From the NCBI GenBank assembly GCA_964624075.1, contig CAZUWH010000001.1:124001-188000 (forward strand): a DNA stretch of 64,000 nucleotides, written 5' to 3'. A program made the translations under genes and the position numbers. This document shows, piece after piece, positions 1 to 7,673 of the stretch (its first letter is position 1; each line of letters begins with the position of its first letter). The DNA comes from CAZUWH01 sp964624075. GTDB lineage: Bacteria > Pseudomonadota > Alphaproteobacteria > Rhodospirillales > Rhodospirillaceae. Below the pieces are notes generated by a model. It was not told the origin of the DNA. It worked only from the letters and a program-made list of their open reading frames with translations, and did not search any database.

Positions 1-37
1 GCACCAGAATCATGTCTCTTACGATTTCCCTGCTCCT

Positions 38-80
38 CCCCCTACCCGTCCCTCTCGATGGGAGAGGGACGGGTAGGGGG
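38..80. repeat. Perfect GC-rich palindrome (hairpin)
   Basis: Positions 38-56 are the exact reverse complement of 62-80, giving a 19-bp perfect stem with a 5-base loop (57-61). It lies in front of the first gene. It resembles the C-run/G-run palindromes found between genes elsewhere in the window (14.1, 17.0, 18.7, 30.5, 59.5 kb), so it is read as one member of a dispersed palindromic family. It could also act as a terminator for a gene to the left, but no U-tract follows. Confidence 0.75.
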
Positions 81-130
81 CATCCGCTTGAATGTAGAAC
101 CAGTTGCGGGATTAGAATAGAGGCTTGCCT

Positions 131-436
131 ATGGACACTTCCAAGAGCCCTCTCTCCGCTCTAAGGGAGAGGGCGAGAGGGGCTCCTGGCGGTGTCCGCA
201 TGCGGCGGTGGGCAATGCTGGCAGCGGGATGGGGGCTGGTCGGGCTGGGCGTGTTGGGACTGGTATTGCCGGTATTACAAGGGGTGTTGTTTCTGGCTAT
301 TGGCGGCACCATTCTCGCCAACGAATCCCCATGGGTGCGAGTACGATTGTACCTTCTGAAACGCCGTTATCCGCAAGTTGCCGCCCGGTTCGACAGGGTT
401 GTCAGGAGAGCGCGACAACGGGGCTGGATCAGGTGA
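131..436 (+). CDS. Small two-helix membrane protein (DUF454/PGPGW-like)
   Basis: This is a predicted inner-membrane protein of 101 residues. A hydrophobic hairpin (about residues 30-63, containing GLVGLGVLGLVLP and a second helix FLAIGGTILA) is followed by a very basic tail ending RARQRGWIR. The hairpin, a following SPW motif and a basic helix resemble the small DUF454/PGPGW membrane families, whose function is not known. The ATG at 131 has an AGAGG ribosome-binding site about 7 bases upstream. A second ATG at 200 would start right before the membrane part. A GC-rich palindrome (about 145-187) lies between these two starts and encodes the low-complexity N-terminus, so either the repeat has invaded the coding region or 200 is the true start. 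The family assignment is tentative. Confidence 0.5.
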   Translation: MDTSKSPLSALRERARGAPGGVRMRRWAMLAAGWGLVGLGVLGLVLPVLQGVLFLAIGGTILANESPWVRVRLYLLKRRYPQVAARFDRVVRRARQRGWIR

Positions 437-451
437 GGGAGCCGGGAAGCG

Positions 452-658
452 ATGATCGTACCGTTTCGGAACAAAAGGAATCCCGGCAGCCTGTCGCCAT
501 GTGTCGGTGTATGTGTCATGGACGAAGACAAGGGATGGTGCAAAGGCTGCTACCGCACCTTGCATGAAATCACTGTGTGGGGAGCGCTGACGCTGGTGGA
601 ACGGCGCAAAATTCTGTTGGTAGTGACCCACCGTCGTATCGGAGAGCGTCAGCCGTGA
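452..658 (+). CDS. DUF1289 family protein
   Basis: A 68-residue protein with the DUF1289 signature SPCVGVC...GWCKGCYRTL. The four cysteines at about residues 17, 21, 30 and 33 are arranged as CxxxC and CxxC and probably bind a metal or Fe-S centre; the family has no firmly established role. It starts 15 bases after the preceding membrane protein and reads in the same direction, so the two may be co-transcribed. Length is normal for the family. The following RluA-type gene starts about 77 bases downstream. Confidence 0.8.
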   Translation: MIVPFRNKRNPGSLSPCVGVCVMDEDKGWCKGCYRTLHEITVWGALTLVERRKILLVVTHRRIGERQP

Positions 659-734
659 GACAACCGGGATCCCGCGAGTCCTGGAGCGGGAATCGTTCTA
701 CGAATTGCCCAGACAGCTCCCGCCAGGACAGGAT

Positions 735-1475
735 ATGACCATGCCTTTCTGCGAGGGAGCAAACGATTCTGGTCTAGCTGGACGCGTGTTGTATCGCGAT
801 GCCATGATGCTGATTCTCAACAAGCCGGCCGGCATGCCGGTGCATGCCGGACCGAGCGGGGAGATCACCCTGGAACATGGTCTTGACAGCCTGCGATTTG
901 GCCTGCCCACGAGGCCGGGCCTGGCCCATCGGCTCGATCGCGATACTAGCGGCTGCCTGGTACTGGGCCGCCACCGCCGGGCGCTGCGGCGGCTGGGTCA
1001 GCTTTTCATCGCGCGTCGGGTGGAAAAGACCTACTGGGCGGTGGTGCAGGGCGAACCGGACGATGCCGTTGGAACCATCGACCTGCCGCTTGCCAAAGTT
1101 TCCCTGCACAAGTCACGCTGGCAGATGAAGGTGGATACGACCGTAGGACAGACAGCCATCACTGACTATCGGGTGGTTGCACGCCGCGGCGGTCTGACGT
1201 GGCTTGCACTTCATCCACGCACCGGTCGCACCCATCAGATTCGGGTGCATTGTGCCGCTCTGGGATGTCCAGTTCTGGGCGATGCCGTTTATGGCAGCGG
1301 CGGCCGCGAGCCCTTGCATCTCCATGCCCGATCCATCGCAGTGCCGCTGTATCCCCGACGGCCGCCCATTACGGCTTCCGCACCGGTACCGCCTCACCTG
1401 GAAGACCGCTTGCGCCAGCTTGGTTATCAGGAGGCTGTGGCGACAGACGATGTCCTTTACACGCCCCGTTCATGA
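735..1475 (+). CDS. RluA-family 23S rRNA/tRNA pseudouridine synthase
   Basis: The enzyme converts uridine to pseudouridine in structured RNA. It carries the family motif HRLDRDTSG with the catalytic aspartate (about residue 68 from this start), an early LILNKPAGMPVH motif and the later RTGRTHQIRVH motif typical of RluA/RluC-type enzymes. The start at 735 is chosen over an upstream in-frame ATG (705) because a CAGGA ribosome-binding site lies just before it. There is no S4 domain. The stop overlaps the queE start (ATGA at 1472-1475), which implies translational coupling with the queuosine genes; an RNA-modification operon is a reasonable reading. Which RNA position is modified cannot be told from the sequence. 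Confidence 0.88.
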   Translation: MTMPFCEGANDSGLAGRVLYRDAMMLILNKPAGMPVHAGPSGEITLEHGLDSLRFGLPTRPGLAHRLDRDTSGCLVLGRHRRALRRLGQLFIARRVEKTYWAVVQGEPDDAVGTIDLPLAKVSLHKSRWQMKVDTTVGQTAITDYRVVARRGGLTWLALHPRTGRTHQIRVHCAALGCPVLGDAVYGSGGREPLHLHARSIAVPLYPRRPPITASAPVPPHLEDRLRQLGYQEAVATDDVLYTPRS

Positions 1476-2104
1476 CCTACAGTATCAAAGAAATCGTCTA
1501 CACGCTGCAAGGGGAGGGCGCCCAGACCGGTCGCGCGGCTGTTTTCTGCCGCTTTTCCGGCTGCAATCTGTGGAACGGTCGCGAACAAGACCGGGCGGAC
1601 GCCCTGTGCCGGTTCTGCGATACCGATTTTTTCGGTACCGATGGCCCGGGCGGTGGCCGCTATCCGGAGGCTGACCACCTGACTGCCGCCATTGTCGACC
1701 GCTGGCCGGGAACCGGTAGCACACCTTACGTCGTCTGTACAGGGGGAGAGCCGCTCCTGCAGCTCGATGCAGCGTTGATCGCCGCGTTGCGGGGGCGTGG
1801 TTTTGCCGTAGCGGTGGAAACCAACGGCACCCGACCGCTGCCCCCTGGTCTTGACTGGGTGTGCGTCAGCCCTAAGGCCGGCGTTCCCCTGGTCCTGACC
1901 GAGGGCAATGAGCTGAAACTGGTATTTCCGCAGGAAAATCTGGACCCGGCCCGGTTCAGCAGTCTAGGGTTCTATCATTTCTTCCTTCAACCAAGGGATG
2001 GACCAGACCGGGAATATAATATCGTGGCCGCCGTGCGCTATTGCCTCGCTCATCCCCGTTGGCGCTTGTCGCTCCAGACGCACAAGCTCCTTGGCCTGCC
2101 GTGA
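1472..2104 (+). CDS. queE: 7-carboxy-7-deazaguanine synthase QueE
   Basis: A radical-SAM enzyme that contracts 6-carboxy-tetrahydropterin to 7-carboxy-7-deazaguanine, the precursor of queuosine and archaeosine bases. The first residues TYSIKEIVYTLQGEG match the QueE N-terminus. The cluster cysteines C31, C46 and C49 form the proteobacterial CX14CX2C variant in GCNLW...CRFCDTDF. A TGGEP motif follows at about residue 91. At 210 residues it has family length. It overlaps the pseudouridine synthase by 4 bases and lies 9 bases before queD, so the three are probably one transcript. QueC and QueF are not in the window. Confidence 0.95.
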   Translation: MTYSIKEIVYTLQGEGAQTGRAAVFCRFSGCNLWNGREQDRADALCRFCDTDFFGTDGPGGGRYPEADHLTAAIVDRWPGTGSTPYVVCTGGEPLLQLDAALIAALRGRGFAVAVETNGTRPLPPGLDWVCVSPKAGVPLVLTEGNELKLVFPQENLDPARFSSLGFYHFFLQPRDGPDREYNIVAAVRYCLAHPRWRLSLQTHKLLGLP

Positions 2105-2113
2105 GACGGTGTC

Positions 2114-2662
2114 ATGACCTATACCGTCACCCGCCGCATCGAGATCGATGCCGGTCATCGCGTCATGACCCATGGGTCCAAGTGCTGCCATCTGCATGGG
2201 CATCGTTATGCCATCGAGGCAACTTGTGCCGCGGTGGGACTGCACGAGAGCGGGGAACAAACCGACATGGTCCTGGACTTCGGCTTCCTGAAAGGGGAAA
2301 TGCTGAATATCATCGACGTGCCCTGCGATCACGGTCTCATCGTCGCTCTGGCGGACGAGGCACTCCTCACCCTTCTGGCACCCCTGGGCCAGCTGTCGGG
2401 TGTCTGGCGTCAGTCGCTGGCGACAGTCGTACAGGAACAGGGGTTCTGTTCTACCACCGAATGCCGGCTGGGTACCCGCCTGTACGTGGTGCCCTTTCAG
2501 CCGACCGCCGAGCGACTGGCGCGTCACTGGTTCGAGCGACTAGCGCCGGCCGTGGCTTTCCGCAGTGACGGCCTCGCTATGCTGGTATCGGTTTCGGTGT
2601 GGGAGACTCCAAACAGCCGGGCGGATTACCGGATTGACGACAAGGCCGGTGACAGACGGTGA
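2114..2662 (+). CDS. queD: 6-carboxytetrahydropterin synthase QueD-like (PTPS family)
   Basis: This enzyme turns dihydroneopterin triphosphate into 6-carboxy-5,6,7,8-tetrahydropterin, the substrate of QueE. Zinc ligands H15, H28 and H30 and the catalytic cysteine C24 are present (DAGHR, KCCHLHGH). The DFGFLK and CDHGL motifs and a late PTAERLA motif are also in place. At 182 residues it is about 50-60 residues longer than typical QueD; the extra sequence lies between the CDHGL and PTAE motifs (about residues 80-130), as in a longer alpha-proteobacterial-type subgroup. It follows queE directly and converges on elbB with only 7 bases between stops. Confidence 0.88.
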   Translation: MTYTVTRRIEIDAGHRVMTHGSKCCHLHGHRYAIEATCAAVGLHESGEQTDMVLDFGFLKGEMLNIIDVPCDHGLIVALADEALLTLLAPLGQLSGVWRQSLATVVQEQGFCSTTECRLGTRLYVVPFQPTAERLARHWFERLAPAVAFRSDGLAMLVSVSVWETPNSRADYRIDDKAGDRR

Positions 2663-2669
2663 TCTGCCG

Positions 2670-3335
2670 TCATGCTTCCCGGTTCAGGGTCATCATGGCC
2701 TTGACGACGTTCTCGGCACCGGTGGCAATCTGGTCGATGGTTGATTCCAGCATGTAGCAAGGCGTCGTCACCACCTTGGCCCTGGCATCGACGCAGACTT
2801 CGCCATGACGGGTGTCCTGGTGGCGTGCGCCCATCCTCTCGACCACGGCAGCAAAGCTGGGGTCCTGGCCGATGGTAACCGCGACTTCTCCCAGGACCCT
2901 GGCCAGCAGGGTGGGCGAGATGCACAAGGCGCCAATGGGCTTGCCGGCCGCCCTGGTTTCCCGGATGGCTCGCTCGACCTCGGTGTTGACCTTGCACGCC
3001 GCGCCGTCGAAGGCCACGCTGGACAGGTTTTTCGCCGCGCCAAATCCGCCCGGGAAGATCAGCCCATCATGGTCTGCCGCCTTGTAGTCGCGCAGATCCT
3101 TGACGTTGCCGCGGGCGATGCGCGCCGATTCGACCAGGACATTGCGGCTTTCCGGCATCTCCTGGCTGGTCAGATGATTGATGACATGGGTCTGAAAGAT
3201 GTCGGGAGCGAAACACTGGCAGGTGCCGCCCTGTCGGTCGATGGCAAGCAATGTCAGCACCGCCTCATGAATCTCGGTGCCATCAAACACACCACAGCCG
3301 GACAGTACGACTGCAAATTTGGATTGACCGCTCAT
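2670..3335 (-). CDS. elbB: ElbB glyoxalase (class I glutamine amidotransferase-like)
   Basis: A 221-residue protein of the ElbB/sigma cross-reacting protein 27A group in the DJ-1/PfpI-like fold. E. coli ElbB has glyoxalase activity and was linked to isoprenoid synthesis. Seen here are VVLSGCGVFDG at the N-terminus, the FPGGFGAAKNLS motif, and the nucleophile cysteine C138 in GALCISP. The start at 3335 is preceded by a strong AAGGAGAAGG ribosome-binding site; the longer upstream open frame has no comparable signal. It faces queD tail to tail and is probably monocistronic. Confidence 0.92.
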   Translation of the reverse strand: MSGQSKFAVVLSGCGVFDGTEIHEAVLTLLAIDRQGGTCQCFAPDIFQTHVINHLTSQEMPESRNVLVESARIARGNVKDLRDYKAADHDGLIFPGGFGAAKNLSSVAFDGAACKVNTEVERAIRETRAAGKPIGALCISPTLLARVLGEVAVTIGQDPSFAAVVERMGARHQDTRHGEVCVDARAKVVTTPCYMLESTIDQIATGAENVVKAMMTLNREA

Positions 3336-3520
3336 GCGCCTTCTCCTTTTCCCACGGATACGGGGGCAGAACGATGCGTCTGTCCCGTGGCCGACCGGCA
3401 TGATGCCTGAAGCCCTTGCCCGATATCCAGTGCCGTGGCAACAACGGAACAGCCCCCGGTCCAATGATTAGGTTTGAGAATAGAGCGGAGGAACGTTAAA
3501 AGAGTTCTTCCACAGTCTGA

Positions 3521-4327
3521 ATGCCGGCCCTTTGCATGACAATCGATTTGCCACCGGGTTCCGATCCGCCCTTCCCGTTACCTGATCTGGCCGTCGTGGT
3601 GCCGGTCCGGAACGAGGCGGGCAACATCCTGCCCCTGATCGAGGAGATTCATCAGGCGCTGGGCGCGCGCGTGATGTTCGAGGTGATCTATGTGGACGAC
3701 GGTTCCACAGATGCCACGCCTGCCCGTCTGGCTGAAGCCCAGCGCTATTATCCACGCCTTACGGTGCTCCGTCACCGGCGGCGCTGTGGCCAGAGCCAGG
3801 CCATCGTGACGGGTATTCGGGTAGCCCGGGCGGCGTGGATTGCCACCCTGGATGGGGACGGGCAGAACGATCCTGCCGATATTCCAACCCTGTTTGCACG
3901 GGCACAGGGCACGAACCCGACAGCGCGGACCATGGTGGTCGGCTGGCGGACGGCGCGCCGTGACAGTTGGCGCAAACAGGTCGCCTCCCGTTTGGCCAAC
4001 CGTTTGCGGGCCGCTCTGCTTAAGGATGATACGCCCGATACCGGGTGCGGCCTCAAGATCTTCGCGCGGAGCGTTTTCCTTGACTTCCCGTGCTTCGACC
4101 ACATGCACCGCTATCTGCCGGCCTTGATGATCCGCGCCGGTGGTCAAGTGGTTTCGCTGCCTGTCAACCACCGGCCCCGCGTCAGCGGTCGTTCCCACTA
4201 TGGCACTCTGGACCGGCTGTGGGTGGGTCTGTTCGACCTGATCGGGGTAATGTGGCTGCAACGGCGCAACTGCCGACCCACAGTGATGTCCTGTGAAAGC
4301 GATCCCCCATGCGCTCCACCGACCTGA
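3521..4327 (+). CDS. Family 2 glycosyltransferase (dolichol-phosphate mannosyltransferase-like)
   Basis: A GT-A fold glycosyltransferase of about 268 residues. It has VVVPVRNEAGN at about residues 25-35, the VDDGSTD nucleotide-sugar loop, TLDGDGQNDP containing the metal-binding DxD, and a late RVSGRSHYG motif typical of polyprenyl-phosphate sugar transferases. No transmembrane pair follows the catalytic domain. Instead the next gene, a TVP38-type membrane protein, overlaps its end by 19 bases, so the pair probably works together on lipid-linked sugar in the envelope (inference). No clear ribosome-binding site is visible before 3521 or before the next ATG at 3536, so the start is uncertain. 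Confidence 0.85.
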   Translation: MPALCMTIDLPPGSDPPFPLPDLAVVVPVRNEAGNILPLIEEIHQALGARVMFEVIYVDDGSTDATPARLAEAQRYYPRLTVLRHRRRCGQSQAIVTGIRVARAAWIATLDGDGQNDPADIPTLFARAQGTNPTARTMVVGWRTARRDSWRKQVASRLANRLRAALLKDDTPDTGCGLKIFARSVFLDFPCFDHMHRYLPALMIRAGGQVVSLPVNHRPRVSGRSHYGTLDRLWVGLFDLIGVMWLQRRNCRPTVMSCESDPPCAPPT

Positions 4328-4989
4328 ATCTTCCCCTGCGCGGTCTGCTCCTGCTCATCACGCTGGCCGCGGTTGGGTGGCTCGTCAAGGTGACGGGTTT
4401 TGACCAGGTGCTCGACACCGTCTGGATCGACACCAGAATCAAGGGCAACGGTCTGGCTGGCGAGGCGTTGTTCGTGGCTGCGGGCGCCTTGTTCACGGCC
4501 CTCGGTCTGCCACGTCAGGTGATCTGTTTCCTCGGCGGCTATGCTTTCGGCTTTCTTGAAGGGGGCTGGCTTGCCATGCTGGCGTCGGTTGGAGGATGTC
4601 TTGGCAGTTTCGGCTATGCCCGGCTGCTAGGGCGATCGGTGGTGCTAGCCCGTTTTCCTGACCGGATTCGCCGCCTCGACGCCTTCCTCCGGGGCAATCC
4701 GTTTATCATGACACTGTTGATTCGGCTCTTACCGGTCGGCAGCAATCTTCTGACCAATCTGGCAGGAGGCGTGTCCGGCATTCAGGCCTCGGCCTTCATC
4801 GCTGGTTCGGCGCTGGGCTACGTGCCACAAACGGTGATTTTTGCCTTCCTAGGCAGTGGCATCCAGGTTGATCCGATTTTCCGCATCGGCCTGAGCATTG
4901 TGTTGTTTGGGCTGTCCGCCGCTCTGGGGGTGTGGATCCTCCGCCGTCAGGGCGTTCTGGTGGTCTCGGGACCATCTCCCGAGTCGTGA
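4309..4989 (+). CDS. TVP38/TMEM64 family (VTT/DedA-like) inner-membrane protein
   Basis: A 226-residue multi-span membrane protein. The core reads LGLPRQVICFLGGYAFG, then GGCLGSFGYARLLGR, RLLPVGSNLLTNLAGG and LGYVPQTVIFAFLGSG, which are hallmarks of the VTT domain (DedA/TVP38). Members are thought to translocate or scramble lipids, including undecaprenyl phosphate for the DedA branch; that is family knowledge and not shown here. The start lies inside the glycosyltransferase gene (19-base overlap), implying coupled expression, and a role in flipping or recycling a lipid carrier for that enzyme is plausible. Confidence 0.88.
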   Translation: MRSTDLNLPLRGLLLLITLAAVGWLVKVTGFDQVLDTVWIDTRIKGNGLAGEALFVAAGALFTALGLPRQVICFLGGYAFGFLEGGWLAMLASVGGCLGSFGYARLLGRSVVLARFPDRIRRLDAFLRGNPFIMTLLIRLLPVGSNLLTNLAGGVSGIQASAFIAGSALGYVPQTVIFAFLGSGIQVDPIFRIGLSIVLFGLSAALGVWILRRQGVLVVSGPSPES

Positions 4990-5416
4990 TTGCGTCCTGT
5001 TCTTCTGGCCTGGTCTACTCTCTCTTCATCTTGCCGATGTTCTTTCCCAGGGCGGAGAAAGGCAATACCCCACTTTTCCCGCCATGAAGGGGCACTGGCA
5101 CAGGTAAAGGGTCGGCTCACACTATCGAGTGAGTCTTCTCTCCCTGTCGATGGAGGCCTGTCATGGCTGCAACGCGATAAATCGAGAAACATTTATCTTG
5201 CGGTGCAAGATATGCTTTTATTGTAAATCTGTCATGCGTTACCATGTTGACGAAGCACCTGCTGCCATGAAAGAATGAGCCTAGGCTCGTGGGTAGGCGA
5301 AATTAAGGTGTGTCAGCGATAAAAATGGTATGTCAAATGTCAGGGAGCAGCGTACCGGAGCAGCAGGAAACAACAGGCATTATGCAATTGTCACCAGGAC
5401 ATCAGGGGAGAGACGG
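4990..5416. other. Intergenic region without a recognisable gene
   Basis: About 430 bases between the TVP38-type gene and the next small membrane protein. Short open frames exist but show no protein-like composition. The last 150 bases are less GC-rich and probably hold the promoter of the downstream gene. No hairpin terminator or known RNA motif was seen. Confidence 0.4.
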
Positions 5417-5788
5417 ATGAGTGAAGTGTGCAGGAGTCTCCGAGCCTTTTGCATCCGCAACGAATCGGCTGCCAATGTCTTTGCGTTTCTAGGGGCGGCT
5501 GGCTTTCTGGTTGCCATATGGGTTGCGATCTATTTTCAGTCCGGTATCCTGCACTGGGTTTACAGAAATCCGTTGCTGCATGGCTTGATTCTGGGAGGGG
5601 GCACCCTAGCAGGGAGTCTGGTCATTTTTAGCCTTCTGTGTCTCGGCTTTTCCGAACATACACATGAGCACAAAACATGTACACATGCCTACCGCGGCCG
5701 CGGCAAAGGCAAACCGTTGTTTCCGTGGCTTTACCAAACCATCAGCCACCTTGGCGCCAACCCGCGCTGGCGCGTGCCCCGTCATTGA
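5417..5788 (+). CDS. Small membrane protein with a His/Cys-rich cytoplasmic-type segment, unknown function
   Basis: I do not recognise this family. The ATG at 5417 has a GGGGAGAG ribosome-binding site directly upstream; the longer frame from 5330 lacks one. The 123-residue product has two hydrophobic helices (about residues 22-46 and 54-76). Next comes HTHEHKTCTHAYRGRGKGK at about residues 82-100, in which four His and a Cys within twelve residues could bind a metal. The tail is basic. It stands alone between a lipid-related pair and a region with an AT-rich tract and an assembly gap. Whether it is a conserved gene cannot be judged from this sequence alone. Confidence 0.5.
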   Translation: MSEVCRSLRAFCIRNESAANVFAFLGAAGFLVAIWVAIYFQSGILHWVYRNPLLHGLILGGGTLAGSLVIFSLLCLGFSEHTHEHKTCTHAYRGRGKGKPLFPWLYQTISHLGANPRWRVPRH

Positions 5789-5795
5789 CAGCTTC

Positions 5796-6079
5796 CGTGG
5801 ATATTATATATTATATATATAAGGGCCCGCTTGCACAGGTCCGGGGCGTGGCCCCCGGCTGCCAGGCAAGGAAACCGGGTTTCTGCTGCCTACCCCGATC
5901 GAAATATCCTGAAAAACTCGAAATCTGCTGCTCCCGCACAGGCGGGTATGACGGTCGTTCTGAAATCATCCCGCTCTAAAAAACTCCATCCGGAAACGTT
6001 GTCATTGCGTCAAAGCCGAGTGTAATGGAGCTGACTGCCTTGCGCNNNNNNNNNNCCCCCCCCCCCCCCCCCCCCCCCG
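5796..6079. other. Noncoding stretch with AT-rich tract, imperfect palindrome and assembly gap
   Basis: Around 5800-5822 there is a short run of almost only A and T, strikingly unlike the GC-rich surroundings. Near 5928-5970 is a CCCGCACAGGCGGG-type imperfect palindrome similar to one at 31760-31812. Ten N follow at 6046-6055, then about 23 C in a row (6056-6078), which is most likely an assembly or sequencing artefact at a contig end. Confidence 0.6.
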
Positions 6080-6196
6080 CAGGTCGGCCTCTATGAAGTT
6101 GACGTTGCGCAGGCTGGAGCCAGTGAAGTCAGCCTGCCTCAGATTTTGGCACCACGGAAGTTTGCGTTGTTCCAAACGCCGGAACGACAGATCCAC
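6080..6196 (-). pseudogene. Fragment of a pentapeptide-repeat protein, cut by an assembly gap
   Basis: Read on the minus strand this piece encodes about 39 residues with the five-residue periodicity of pentapeptide-repeat proteins: ADFTG, SSLRN, VNFIE and ADLRG follow one another, preceded by DLSFR. Such proteins form right-handed beta-helices, with varied roles. Reading runs into the C homopolymer and the N-run at 6046-6078, beyond which the pattern is lost. Upstream an in-frame stop lies near 6225 with no convincing ATG, so the fragment may also be truncated at its 5' end. Either a decayed gene or a real gene whose body is missing in the gap. Confidence 0.55.
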
Positions 6197-6411
6197 ACCA
6201 CCCCTGGTCGGGTGCCTCCTTCAGACCCAGAAGTGGCATGGGCCGTACGCTCAGAGAGATATTGTCGTCTCAATGACGGGGCGCGGAACCTGATTCTTCT
6301 CCACAGGGGTTTCTTCAGTCTGGGTGAGCACCTTTCTGGCTAGGGTCGCCCCATGGTGTGAAGCCGAAAGCCAGCGTATTCCTGACGTATTCAATCATTT
6401 TGTAATACCTA

Positions 6412-7629
6412 CTATACTTCAAGAAGCAACCTTGCCGGGTCCTCGAGACACTCCTTGACCTGGATCAGGAACGAGACGGCCTCGCGACCGTCGATAATGC
6501 GGTGGTCATAGGACAGGGCGACATACATCATTGGCCGTGCCGCAACCGAGCCGTCTGCCAGAACGACAGGCCGCTGCTGGATCTTGTGCATGCCGAGAAT
6601 GCCGGACTGCGGCGGGTTCAGAATCGGTGTGCTCATCAGTGAGCCATAGATTCCGCCGTTGGTGATGGTGAAGGTTCCCCCGCTCAAGTCCGCCACCGTT
6701 AGCCTGCCTGCATGGCCCAGATGCCCCAGCGCGGTGATTTCAGCCTCAATCGCCGCGAAAGACTTGCAATCAGCATCCCGTACCACCGGGACCACCAGGC
6801 CCTGGGCCGTACCGACGGCTACCCCGATATGACAATAGTTCTTGTAGACGATCTCCTCGCCATCGATTTCGGCATTGACGGCTGGGAACGCCTTCAGGGC
6901 CGCCACGCATGCCTTGGTGAAGAACGACATGAAACCGAGTCGGACCGCATATTTCTTCTCGAACCCCTCGCGATGACGGTCACGGAGGGTTATCACGGCC
7001 GTCATGTCCACTTCATTGAACGTGGTCAGCATGGCGGCGGCATTCTGGGCCTCCTTCAAACGGGCAGCAATCCGCTGGCGCAGGCGGGTCATGCGCACCC
7101 GTTCCTCACCACGTCCGGCGGCAGGAGCCGCGGGCAAAGGGGCAGGCGCCGCTGTCACAGAATCCGCAGGCATCGTTGACAGGCGAGTCTCCTGGAAGGT
7201 GATCACGTCTTCCTTGGTCAGCCGTCCCCCCCGGCCGGTGGCGGGAATGACAGACGGGGTCAAATTCTGCTCTGTCACCATCCGGCGCACGGCAGGCGAT
7301 AGATGCTCAGCAAGAGGAGACAACGGCGGTGTTGAAAGAGGACCGGGCAACGGCGGAGAGGGGAGGGGCACCGGTGCTCCTGTATTCACCCCGATGGTGG
7401 CGATCACCCCCAGGACAGCTCCGACAGCAACAATCTTGCCGGCAACGGCGATGACTTCGAGCAAGGTGCCGGCCACCGGCGCAAGAACTTCGACCGTGAC
7501 CTTGTCGGTTTCCAGTTCGACGAGAGGTTCATCGGCGGTAACCGTTTCCCCCACCGTCTTGAACCACCTGACCACCGTGGCCTCGGTCACGGACTCGCCC
7601 ACGGGAGGAACTCTGACTTCGATGGACAT
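6412..7629 (-). CDS. sucB: Dihydrolipoyl succinyltransferase, E2 of 2-oxoglutarate dehydrogenase
   Basis: The E2 core of the 2-oxoglutarate dehydrogenase complex, transferring succinyl from E1 to CoA. The 405-residue protein has one lipoyl domain (residues 1-75, lipoyl lysine in ETDKVTVEV) and a Pro/Ala-rich linker. A peripheral-subunit-binding domain (LSPAVRRMVTEQN, about 125-160) precedes the catalytic domain, which carries the active-site SYDHRIIDG near the C-terminus. The start at 7629 has a GAGGA site upstream; the longer open frame is spurious. It is the last gene of mdh-sucC-sucD-sucA-sucB. The E3 gene lpd, often next in line, is not here. Confidence 0.96.
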   Translation of the reverse strand: MSIEVRVPPVGESVTEATVVRWFKTVGETVTADEPLVELETDKVTVEVLAPVAGTLLEVIAVAGKIVAVGAVLGVIATIGVNTGAPVPLPSPPLPGPLSTPPLSPLAEHLSPAVRRMVTEQNLTPSVIPATGRGGRLTKEDVITFQETRLSTMPADSVTAAPAPLPAAPAAGRGEERVRMTRLRQRIAARLKEAQNAAAMLTTFNEVDMTAVITLRDRHREGFEKKYAVRLGFMSFFTKACVAALKAFPAVNAEIDGEEIVYKNYCHIGVAVGTAQGLVVPVVRDADCKSFAAIEAEITALGHLGHAGRLTVADLSGGTFTITNGGIYGSLMSTPILNPPQSGILGMHKIQQRPVVLADGSVAARPMMYVALSYDHRIIDGREAVSFLIQVKECLEDPARLLLEV

Positions 7630-7673
7630 GGCATCCTCGGCATGCGAAGCGTTACACAGTGGCAAGAAAAGCT

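Noticed and set aside
6056..6078. C homopolymer as a phase-variation tract in the pentapeptide-repeat gene
   Set aside because: It directly abuts a run of ten N and is most easily explained as a contig-end artefact.
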